Origin: Bacteroidales bacterium UBA7574
GTDB taxonomy: Bacteria > Bacteroidota > Bacteroidia > Bacteroidales > Paludibacteraceae
Length of the DNA: 6,461 nt
Direction: 5' to 3'
NCBI GenBank assembly: GCA_002479035.1
Contig: DLLA01000185.1
Location: forward strand, 1-6,461
Part shown: positions 1-5,007 of the stretch, one piece after another
Layout of the letters: each line of letters opens with the position of its first letter
Numbering within the stretch: the stretch's first letter is position 1
Translations under genes and position numbers: made by a program
The notes under the pieces: model-generated
What the model was told of the DNA's origin: nothing
What the model saw: the letters and a program-made list of their open reading frames with translations, nothing else
Databases searched by the model: none

Positions 1-1014
1 CGTTACTACCTTGCGCACCCCGTCTCCGAGTTCTTAGGCACCGCACTTATTGCCCTTCTTCTCTGGTACGGCGGCACGCTTATTCTCTCTGACCACGCCA
101 CCATTGATGCAGCGACATTCATCTACTACCTCGTCATCTTCTACTCCATCATCAACCCTGCCAAGGACCTCAGCAAGGCATCCTACGGCATCCGTCGCGG
201 ATTGGCATCGCTGGAGCGCATTGACAAGATACTCAACACCGAGTCCAATATCCGCGAGGTGGCTTCTCCGCGCGAACTGCCCGACTTTCAATCCTGCATA
301 CGCTATGAAGACGTGTCGTTCGCATATATCGCAGAACGGCCTGTACTCCAACATATTAACCTTGATATCCACAAGGGACAGACCATCGCTCTCGTGGGGC
401 AGTCGGGTAGCGGCAAGACCACTATGGCAGACCTCCTGCCACGTTTCTATGATGTTACGGGCGGACGCATCACTATTGACGGCGTGGACATCCGCGAACT
501 CCGCACTTTCGACCTCCGCGCCCTTATGGGGAATGTTAACCAGGAGGCTATTCTCTTCAATGACACCTTCTATAACAACATCACTTTCGGTGTGGAACAC
601 GCCACGCTTGACGAGGTACGCCGTGCCGCACGTATAGCCAATGCGGACGATTTCATCATGGCAACGCCCGAGCAGTACAACACCTGCATCGGCGACCGTG
701 GTTCACGTCTCAGCGGAGGACAACGCCAGCGTATCTCCATCGCCCGCGCTATCCTCAAGAACCCGCCTATCCTGATTCTCGATGAGGCTACTTCCGCCCT
801 CGATACCGAGTCCGAGAAACTGGTGCAGGAGGCTCTGGAGAACCTGATGAAGGACCGCACCACGCTCGTGGTGGCTCACCGTCTCTCCACCATTCGCAAC
901 GCCGACCTCATCTGTGTTCTCCACGAAGGACAGATAGTGGAACGGGGCAAGCATGATGAACTGATGGCACGGAACGGTTACTACCGTAAGTTGGTGGAGA
1001 TGCAACAACATTAA
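1..1014 (+). CDS. ABC exporter half-transporter (permease fused to ATPase), 3' part only
   Basis: The frame is open from the first base, so the true start lies upstream; 337 residues are visible. Residues 1 to about 65 are the end of a transmembrane domain, with hydrophobic stretches around 11-28 and 38-52. The nucleotide-binding domain follows and is complete: Walker A GQSGSGKTT at about 133-141, Q-loop at Gln181 (NVNQEAILF), signature LSGGQ at 237-241, Walker B ILILDEATSALD with Asp261 and Glu262, and the H-loop His293 in VVAHRLST. All catalytic residues are present, so the ATPase should be active. Fusion of membrane and ATPase domains in this order is typical of homodimeric MsbA/MDR-type exporters in the inner membrane, which move lipids, drugs or peptides outward. 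The substrate cannot be told from this part. No clear hairpin terminator follows; the topA promoter begins a few bases after the stop codon. The family call is firm, the substrate unknown. Confidence 0.93.
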   Translation, partial: RYYLAHPVSEFLGTALIALLLWYGGTLILSDHATIDAATFIYYLVIFYSIINPAKDLSKASYGIRRGLASLERIDKILNTESNIREVASPRELPDFQSCIRYEDVSFAYIAERPVLQHINLDIHKGQTIALVGQSGSGKTTMADLLPRFYDVTGGRITIDGVDIRELRTFDLRALMGNVNQEAILFNDTFYNNITFGVEHATLDEVRRAARIANADDFIMATPEQYNTCIGDRGSRLSGGQRQRISIARAILKNPPILILDEATSALDTESEKLVQEALENLMKDRTTLVVAHRLSTIRNADLICVLHEGQIVERGKHDELMARNGYYRKLVEMQQH

Positions 1015-1019
1015 AGTGA

Positions 1020-1051
1020 TTTGCAGAGACAAGTTATTTTTTGTACCTTTG
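1020..1051 (+). promoter_or_regulatory. Bacteroidota-type promoter of topA
   Basis: TTTG at 1020-1023 and TACCTTTG at 1044-1051 are 20 bases apart. This matches the -33 TTTG / -7 TAnnTTTG consensus of the primary sigma factor (SigABfr type) in Bacteroidota. Transcription would start near 1058, giving a leader of about 40 bases. The promoter starts right after the ABC gene stop, so topA can be transcribed independently of it. Confidence 0.82.
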
Positions 1052-1100
1052 CAGCCGTTTTTGGGGGAAGGAGCCCCGTAAGACACCTAACGTATTGAAT

Positions 1101-3416
1101 ATGAGCAAGAATTTAGTCATCGTAGAGTCTCCCGCCAAGGCGCGCACCATTGAAAAGTTTTTGGGCAAGGGCTACCATGTGCTGTCCTCGCAAGGGCATA
1201 TACGCGACATCGAGGGGACCACGGGCAATAGTATCGGTATTGATTTTGCACACGGCTATGCGCCGAATTATGTGACAGACCCGCAGAAACACCACCTGAT
1301 AGAGACGCTCAGCAAAGAGGCGAAGCAAGCGGACACGGTATGGTTGGCAAGCGATGAGGACCGCGAAGGAGAGGCGATAGCATGGCACCTCAAAGAGGTA
1401 CTCAAACTACGTCCCGAGCACACACATCGTATTGTCTTTCACGAGATTACGAAGACAGCCATACAGGATGCCATACAGCACCCGCGCGATATTGATTACA
1501 ATCTGGTCAATGCGCAGCAGGCGCGACGAGTACTCGACCGTATAGTCGGTTTTGAGTTGTCGCCCATCCTTTGGCGCAAAGTAGCCACAGGGCTGAGCGC
1601 AGGACGGGTGCAATCCGTAGCCGTGCGTCTGATCGTGGAGCGGGAACGCGAGATTGAGAATTTCCACGCTACCGCCCAATATCGTGTGACAGCCGACTTC
1701 GTCGGGCAAAACCAACGGGGACAGGAAGTACATCTTGCCACCGAACTCAACCACCGTTTTGCGACCAAGCAGGAGGCGACAGACTTTCTGAATGCTTGTA
1801 TAGACGCCGAATACAAGTTGTCGGCTATCACCCATAAGCCCGGGAAAAGAACCCCGGCACCTCCATTCACCACATCACTCTTGCAGCAAGAGGCAGCGCG
1901 CAAACTGCATTTTCCGGTAGCCAAGACCATGCGTTTGGCGCAGTCGTTGTACGAGGCAGGCCATATCACCTATATGCGTACGGACTCGGTGCATCTGAGT
2001 ACGTTGGCACTGAATACGGCGAAAACGGAGATAGTGCGGGAATATGGGGAGAACTATCATCATGCGCGGCAATATCAGACTTCGTCCAAAGGTGCCCAGG
2101 AAGCCCACGAAGCAATCCGCCCCACCTATATGGATGTGCCGGCAGCAGGTGCCAACCCTGATGAGAAGCGTCTTTACGATTTGATTCGCAAGCGTGCTCT
2201 TGCCAGTCAGATGGCTGATGCACTGACCGATACCACGCGCATTGAGGTGTCGATGACGGGGAGTGCTTACCTTTGGGTAGCGACGACGGAAACGATTGTT
2301 TTCGACGGTTTTATGCGTGTCTATGCGCAGACGACAGACGACGAACAGGACGAGGTCGTGAGGACACTGCCGGAAATGCGCGAGGGGCAAAACCTTACCG
2401 CAACAGGGGTGACGGCACAAGAGAGTTTCACGAAACAACCGCAGCGTTATACGGAGGCTACGTTGGTGAAGAAGATGGAGGAATTGGGTATAGGACGTCC
2501 ATCGACCTACGCGACGGTGATAGAGACGATACAGTCGCGTCAATACGTGGAGCGAGGCAATGTGCAAGGCAGCCAACGCGACTATAACGTGCTGACTCTC
2601 AACGGGAAAGAGATTAGCGACCAAACCAAGACGGAGCAGGTAGGTGCCGACACTGGCAAACTGCTACCGACCGACCTCGGGCGTATCACCAACGACTTTC
2701 TGGTGGAGCAATTCCCTACCATTCTCAGTTACGACTTCACGGCCCACGAGGAGGAGAACTTCGACAGCATAGCCGCAGGCAAGGCGGATTGGGTGAAGAC
2801 GGTGGATCAGTTCTACCACACGTTTCATCCTCTGATAGAGCGTGTACCGGCGGGCAAGATGGCGGCGCGCAGTTTGGGTAACGACCCTGAGACGGGTGAA
2901 CCGGTCTTTGCGCGAATCAGCAAGAACGGTCCTTGCGTACAGATAGGCAACAGCGAGGACAAGAAGCCGCGCTTCGCGAGCCTGAAGAAGGGTCAGAGTA
3001 TCTTTACCATCACTTTGGACGAGGCGTTGTCACTCTTCCAATCCGCCCTGCCCTATACGCTCTGCCAATACGACGGACAGGATGTCATCGTAGGTGAAGG
3101 CAAGTTCGGTCCGTATCTGCGTGTGGACAAGACGTTTGTGAGTATTCCCAAGGGCATCGACCCGCACAATATCACGCCCGAGCAGGCGCAGGAGTTGTTG
3201 GAAGAGAAAGCGAAGACGCAGGAGCCTATCCATGTGTTCGGCGATATCCAGGTGCTCAACGGCAGGTACGGTGCGTATATCAAGGCGCCGACGGGTAACT
3301 ACCGCATACCGTCAGGGAGTGATGCCCATGCGCTGACGGAGGAGGAGTGCCGCCAGATAGTTTCGACGACGTCTCCGACGGGGAAACGTACCTTCGGGCG
3401 CAGAAAAACGAAATAA
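1101..3416 (+). CDS. topA: DNA topoisomerase I (type IA)
   Basis: 771 residues. The enzyme relaxes negatively supercoiled DNA in the nucleoid by single-strand cleavage through a 5'-phosphotyrosine link, with Mg2+. The Toprim domain is at the N terminus: Glu9 in VIVESPAKA and the acidic triad Asp85, Asp87, Glu89 in DEDREGEA. The core carries LSAGRVQSVAVR at 165-176 and the active-site Tyr291 in TYMRTDS. The core continues through GIGRPSTYA and LLPTDLG. The tail holds Toprim_Crpt-like repeats (GKFGPYLRV, GRYGAYIKA) ending in a basic GKRTFGRRKTK. I see no four-cysteine zinc ribbons like those of E. coli TopA. ATG at 1101 is chosen because a longer in-frame start at 1041 would lie inside the promoter. 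The leader contains a GGAAGGAG stretch, but it is about 27 bases before the ATG, too far for a normal Shine-Dalgarno site. Intact, with no sign of transfer. Confidence 0.97.
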   Translation: MSKNLVIVESPAKARTIEKFLGKGYHVLSSQGHIRDIEGTTGNSIGIDFAHGYAPNYVTDPQKHHLIETLSKEAKQADTVWLASDEDREGEAIAWHLKEVLKLRPEHTHRIVFHEITKTAIQDAIQHPRDIDYNLVNAQQARRVLDRIVGFELSPILWRKVATGLSAGRVQSVAVRLIVEREREIENFHATAQYRVTADFVGQNQRGQEVHLATELNHRFATKQEATDFLNACIDAEYKLSAITHKPGKRTPAPPFTTSLLQQEAARKLHFPVAKTMRLAQSLYEAGHITYMRTDSVHLSTLALNTAKTEIVREYGENYHHARQYQTSSKGAQEAHEAIRPTYMDVPAAGANPDEKRLYDLIRKRALASQMADALTDTTRIEVSMTGSAYLWVATTETIVFDGFMRVYAQTTDDEQDEVVRTLPEMREGQNLTATGVTAQESFTKQPQRYTEATLVKKMEELGIGRPSTYATVIETIQSRQYVERGNVQGSQRDYNVLTLNGKEISDQTKTEQVGADTGKLLPTDLGRITNDFLVEQFPTILSYDFTAHEEENFDSIAAGKADWVKTVDQFYHTFHPLIERVPAGKMAARSLGNDPETGEPVFARISKNGPCVQIGNSEDKKPRFASLKKGQSIFTITLDEALSLFQSALPYTLCQYDGQDVIVGEGKFGPYLRVDKTFVSIPKGIDPHNITPEQAQELLEEKAKTQEPIHVFGDIQVLNGRYGAYIKAPTGNYRIPSGSDAHALTEEECRQIVSTTSPTGKRTFGRRKTK

Positions 3417-3438
3417 AAAGGTGCCAGTGACGATTTTA

Positions 3439-3470
3439 TTTGCATAATTGAGGGAAAAGCAGTAATTTTG
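3439..3470 (+). promoter_or_regulatory. Bacteroidota-type promoter of tRNA-Pro
   Basis: TTTG at 3439-3442 and TAATTTTG at 3463-3470, 20 bases apart, fit the TTTG / TAnnTTTG pattern. Transcription would start near 3477, about 32 bases before the mature tRNA, leaving a short 5' leader for RNase P to remove. A short AT-only inverted repeat, AAATAAAA at 3411-3418 with TTTTATTT at 3434-3441, overlaps the topA stop and this -33 box. It is too weak to call as a terminator. Confidence 0.8.
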
Positions 3471-3508
3471 CAAGCCAATTCGGAAGGAGATACGTTTCTC
3501 CCTTTCGA

Positions 3509-3584
3509 CGAGAAGTAGCGCAGTTGGTAGCGCACCACGTTCGGGACGTGGGGGTCGGGCGTTCGAGTCGCCTCTTCTCGACCA
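3509..3584 (+). tRNA. tRNA-Pro, anticodon CGG
   Basis: A full cloverleaf of 76 bases can be folded by eye. The acceptor stem CGAGAAG (3509-3515) pairs with CTTCTCG (3574-3580). The D stem is GCGC/GCGC (3518-3521 with 3530-3533). The anticodon stem is CCACG/CGTGG (3535-3539 with 3547-3551) around the loop TTCGGGA, so the anticodon is CGG at 3542-3544, reading CCG proline codons. G37 follows the anticodon, as in proline tRNAs generally. The variable loop has five bases. The T stem 3557-3561/3569-3573 closes the loop TTCGAGT. A73 is followed by an encoded CCA ending at 3584. It has its own promoter and a terminator-like hairpin immediately downstream. No copy of its 3' end is visible elsewhere in the window, so there is no sign that an element has integrated into it. 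Confidence 0.97.
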
Positions 3585-3587
3585 AAC

Positions 3588-3614
3588 AAAAAAAGAGGCC
3601 CCGTGTGAGGTCTC
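3588..3614 (-). terminator. Intrinsic terminator between tRNA-Pro and the convergent small gene
   Basis: GAGGCC (3595-3600) pairs with GGTCTC (3609-3614) with one G-U pair and an eight-base loop. Read on the minus strand the stem is followed by seven Ts (3594 down to 3588), a canonical intrinsic terminator for the leftward gene at 3688-4023. Read on the plus strand the tail is only TCTCTTT, so for the tRNA it would work less well. It begins three bases after the tRNA CCA end. Confidence 0.7.
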
Positions 3615-3629
3615 TCTCTTTGAAGAAGT

Positions 3630-3660
3630 GCGCATTAGTTGCGCGGAAATGCGCCTTTTT
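3630..3660 (+). terminator. Possible second terminator for the tRNA-Pro transcript
   Basis: GCGCAT (3630-3635) and ATGCGC (3649-3654) form a perfect 6-bp inverted repeat followed by CTTTTT on the plus strand. Within it GCGCA can also pair with TGCGC (3640-3644). The 13-base loop makes it weaker than a classic terminator, but position and T-run fit termination of rightward transcription coming through the tRNA gene. Confidence 0.4.
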
Positions 3661-3687
3661 GAAGAACTGCAGGAAGCCGTTATTTTT

Positions 3688-4023
3688 TTAGGCTTGCTCT
3701 TCGGCGCATTGGTGCCAAACATATTGGCGAATCGTCTGATATTCAGTCTGTTGCTTGAATGCAGCGAGGTCGGCCTGCATCTTTGAAGGGTCTTTTAGGC
3801 GTGTTTGTGTAGCCTTGTAAATGCTTCCGAAGCGTGTTCTTTGCGCAAGTTCAGATGCAGAAGGCAACGTGCTGCGTTTGCCGCAGATTGTGGTGTAGTT
3901 GGGGTTATTTTGCATTTCCACATTGCTCGTGGGCGCGGTTCTGACCATATAGCAGACCTTTGATTTTTTGCTTAGTTTGCCCGAAATTGACTTAATCGGG
4001 TCTATATAAATTACTTTTGCCAT
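3688..4023 (-). CDS. Small basic protein of unknown function
   Basis: 111 residues from the ATG at 4023-4021. I cannot assign a function, and only have an unverified impression that similar short proteins exist in Bacteroidales genomes. The N-terminal part (MAKVIYIDPIKSISGKLSKK) looks like short beta-strands rich in lysine. Residues about 58-102 look helical and charged, ending in a QYVWHQC segment. There is no signal peptide, membrane segment or catalytic motif that I recognise. The frame stays open upstream to a GTG at 4155, giving a 155-residue alternative. I prefer the 4023 ATG because the segment before it looks less protein-like and the ATG follows an A-rich AAAAAAC, a common Bacteroidota translation context. 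No clear TAnnTTTG promoter was found upstream. The gene converges on tRNA-Pro and shares the terminator hairpin near 3600. Natural amino-acid make-up and a good downstream terminator argue for a real gene. Confidence 0.72.
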   Translation of the reverse strand: MAKVIYIDPIKSISGKLSKKSKVCYMVRTAPTSNVEMQNNPNYTTICGKRSTLPSASELAQRTRFGSIYKATQTRLKDPSKMQADLAAFKQQTEYQTIRQYVWHQCAEEQA

Positions 4024-4159
4024 GTTTTTTGATAGTATTTTGATTGGCTTTATTTTTTGCCTAAGGCGTTGAGCCATAGGACTTTTGGTGTAGTCAGACC
4101 TTTCTTTACAGTCGTTGGTCTGTGCGACTTGTTTTTCGTAAGAGGTGTACCCCACCCCA

Positions 4160-4186
4160 AAAAGTGTTAAAAGTGTTAATTGTGTT
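4160..4186 (+). repeat. 9-bp repeat array 1 (AAAAGTGTT, three units)
   Basis: AAAAGTGTT at 4160-4168 and 4169-4177, then AATTGTGTT at 4178-4186: head-to-tail units with an exact 9-base period on the plus strand. The same unit recurs near 4607-4642 in opposite orientation and near 4807-4833 in this orientation. Confidence 0.85.
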
Positions 4187-4281
4187 AATTATAATGGCGG
4201 CAAATGCGAGAAAAGTGTCCGAAGACTGACTACGCATATTACCATTTAGCCACTAACTATGTTTTTTGGGGGACGTACAAA

Positions 4282-4398
4282 TTATATTTTGGTGTAAGTA
4301 CCGTCGCCATTATCACGAATTTGGCACTTGCTCTTTTTCGATTTCGGGTTCAACCAACGGCTGATGTCCATGTCAATGGAGCCGTCTGTTTTGCCCAT
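4282..4398 (-). CDS. Possible 38-residue peptide gene or C-terminal gene remnant
   Basis: From the ATG at 4398-4396 to the TAA at 4284-4282 the minus strand reads 38 residues, starting MGKTDGSIDMDISRWLN and ending CQIRDNGDGTYTKI. The frame is open further up to a stop at 4440-4438, with a possible GTG start at 4416 preceded by a GAGG-like Shine-Dalgarno sequence; that version would have 44 residues. Amino-acid composition is natural and soluble (Asp, Lys, Ser, Gly), unlike the plus-strand frame over the same bases, which looks like a shadow. The ending NGDGTYTK could be the last beta-hairpin of a longer protein, so this may be the surviving tail of a broken gene rather than a whole one. It lies inside the 4159-4641 inverted-repeat segment. 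No promoter or function can be assigned. Confidence 0.3.
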   Translation of the reverse strand: MGKTDGSIDMDISRWLNPKSKKSKCQIRDNGDGTYTKI

Positions 4399-4441
4399 TT
4401 GCTGTCTTGTTTGCACAACATCCTCGCGGGTGAATGCTTAA

Positions 4442-4526
4442 CCCCTCTTTGAGGGGGGGAGTCTTTACTCGTTTCTGAGTTGCAGTATATCGGGCTTCGC
4501 CGAGACCTTACCGAGAGAAGCCCGAT
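4442..4526. repeat. Cluster of perfect short inverted repeats
   Basis: Several stem-loops lie in 85 bases. CCCCTC-TTT-GAGGGG is at 4442-4456. ACTC (4467-4470) can pair either with GAGT upstream (4459-4462) or with GAGT downstream (4477-4480). ATCGGGCTTC (4489-4498) pairs perfectly over 10 bp with GAAGCCCGAT (4517-4526). The 18-base loop of the last one holds two direct copies of CCGAGA. Neither strand shows a T-run after the large stem, so it is not a simple terminator. It could be a structured RNA or a palindromic repeat unit of REP type. Confidence 0.6.
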
Positions 4527-4606
4527 GAATATATGTGAATTAGGAAAACACCTCCCTCCCTTGCGCAGCAAGAATAAGACAAGGGACAAAAGACTTTCTT
4601 TCCTGT

Positions 4607-4642
4607 CACTTTTAACACTTTTATCACTTTTAACACTTTTTA
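4607..4642 (-). repeat. 9-bp repeat array 2 (AAAAGTGWT, four units, inverted)
   Basis: On the plus strand CACTTTT begins at 4607, 4616, 4625 and 4634, an exact 9-base period over four units. On the minus strand this reads as AAAAGTGTT, AAAAGTGAT, AAAAGTGTT, AAAAGTGAC, the unit of array 1 in opposite orientation. The segment 4625-4641 is the exact reverse complement of 4159-4175 (17 bases). A 9-base period also preserves a reading frame, so a coding origin (Lys-Val-Leu/Ile type repeats) is possible. Confidence 0.88.
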
Positions 4643-4643
4643 G

Positions 4644-4670
4644 AAAAAAAAAGGGGGGGTATGTACCCCC
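4644..4670 (-). terminator. Terminator-like G/C hairpin with T9 tail, reading leftward
   Basis: On the minus strand GGGGGT and ACCCCC form a 6-bp stem around a four-base ACAT loop, followed by two Cs and nine Ts (plus-strand A-run 4644-4652). This has the form of a strong intrinsic terminator. I see no gene upstream of it on the minus strand in the 300 bases to its right, so it is an orphan, or ends a small RNA that I cannot delimit. Confidence 0.45.
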
Positions 4671-4694
4671 TATATAATAATATATATATATTAA
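4671..4694. other. AT-only tract
   Basis: Twenty-four consecutive A/T bases, mostly alternating TA, between the G/C hairpin and a CCCCTACCCC motif. Such tracts melt easily and occur at origins, promoters and insertion hot spots. Here no DnaA-box set or replication gene accompanies it, so no function is assigned. Confidence 0.6.
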
Positions 4695-4728
4695 TCCCCT
4701 ACCCCTTAAAGACATCTCAGAAAAGCAT

Positions 4729-4833
4729 GCAAGAATAGGGGTAAAAGTGCAAAAAAACAGCAAAAAGTGCGTTCACGCCTCAAAAAGCGTGTGCAGGGAT
4801 AGGGTAAAAAGTGTTAATTCTGTGAAAAGTGAT
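4729..4833 (+). repeat. Imperfect 20-bp direct repeat and 9-bp repeat array 3
   Basis: GCAAGAATAGGGGTAAAAGTG at about 4729-4749 and GCAGGGATAGGGTAAAAAGTG at 4793-4813 are similar copies. The second runs into AAAAGTGTT (4807-4815) and AAAAGTGAT (4825-4833), which are 18 bases (two periods) apart with a degenerate unit between them. A further AAAAGTG lies at 4763-4769. Confidence 0.65.
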
Positions 4834-4926
4834 AATTTAAGTACAGTGAGGCTATTCATAATATCAGCCGTGAGTGTTTGGTAATCGAAATCGTCGTCAC
4901 GGATAATATCGGAATGTCCGTAAAAA

Positions 4927-4958
4927 TTTGTGTATATGGTGCAAAAGCGGTACCTTTG
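4927..4958 (+). promoter_or_regulatory. Bacteroidota-type promoter of mnmA
   Basis: TTTG at 4927-4930 and TACCTTTG at 4951-4958, separated by 20 bases, match the TTTG / TAnnTTTG consensus. The -7 element TACCTTTG is identical to that of topA. Transcription would start near 4965, giving a leader of about 40 bases. Confidence 0.82.
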
Positions 4959-5007
4959 CATGATAATCCGCAAGGGAAGGTAAAGCGAAAGGAACAATGT
5001 GACGAAT

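Larger units (their letters stand above)
4156..4926. other. Repeat-rich stretch without a confident gene
   Basis: About 770 bases between the small minus-strand gene and the mnmA promoter. Base composition is visibly lower in GC than in topA or mnmA. The stretch holds period-9 AAAAGTG arrays at its left, middle and right, a hairpin cluster at 4442-4526, a G/C hairpin with a T9 tail on the minus strand, an AT-only tract at 4671-4694, and one short minus-strand frame at 4282-4398. Between 4834 and 4926 I see nothing beyond ordinary upstream sequence of mnmA. Its nature is open: regulatory region, non-autonomous mobile element or decayed gene(s). Confidence 0.6.

Noticed and set aside
202..1014. 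ABC gene starting at the TTG at 202
   Set aside because: The frame is open to base 1 and codes for transmembrane-domain sequence before 202, so the gene is simply cut by the window edge.
1041..1100. Longer topA start at 1041
   Set aside because: The TTG start lies inside the -7 promoter element; the ATG at 1101 gives the standard MSKNLVIVESPAKA N terminus.
3411..3441. AAATAAAA/TTTTATTT inverted repeat as topA terminator
   Set aside because: An AT-only stem with a 15-base loop overlapping the next promoter is too weak to call.
3562..3584. tRNA-Pro 3' end as an attachment site
   Set aside because: No second copy of the tRNA 3' sequence was found downstream and there is no integrase gene in the window.
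3312..3722. Minus-strand open frame across the topA end, the tRNA and its terminators
   Set aside because: It runs antisense to a certain tRNA and topA and has no protein-like features.
4204..4452. 82-codon plus-strand open frame
   Set aside because: Odd composition, no motif or ribosome-binding site, and the minus strand over the same bases reads as a more natural protein end.
4350..4763. 137-codon minus-strand open frame
   Set aside because: It runs through the 9-bp repeats and the homopolymer and AT tracts, giving low-complexity KSVKSDKSVKSD and YIYYY stretches. No plausible start context or family.
4160..4833. CRISPR array
   Set aside because: Repeat units are 9 bp and adjoin head to tail with no spacers of 25-40 bp, and no cas gene is present.
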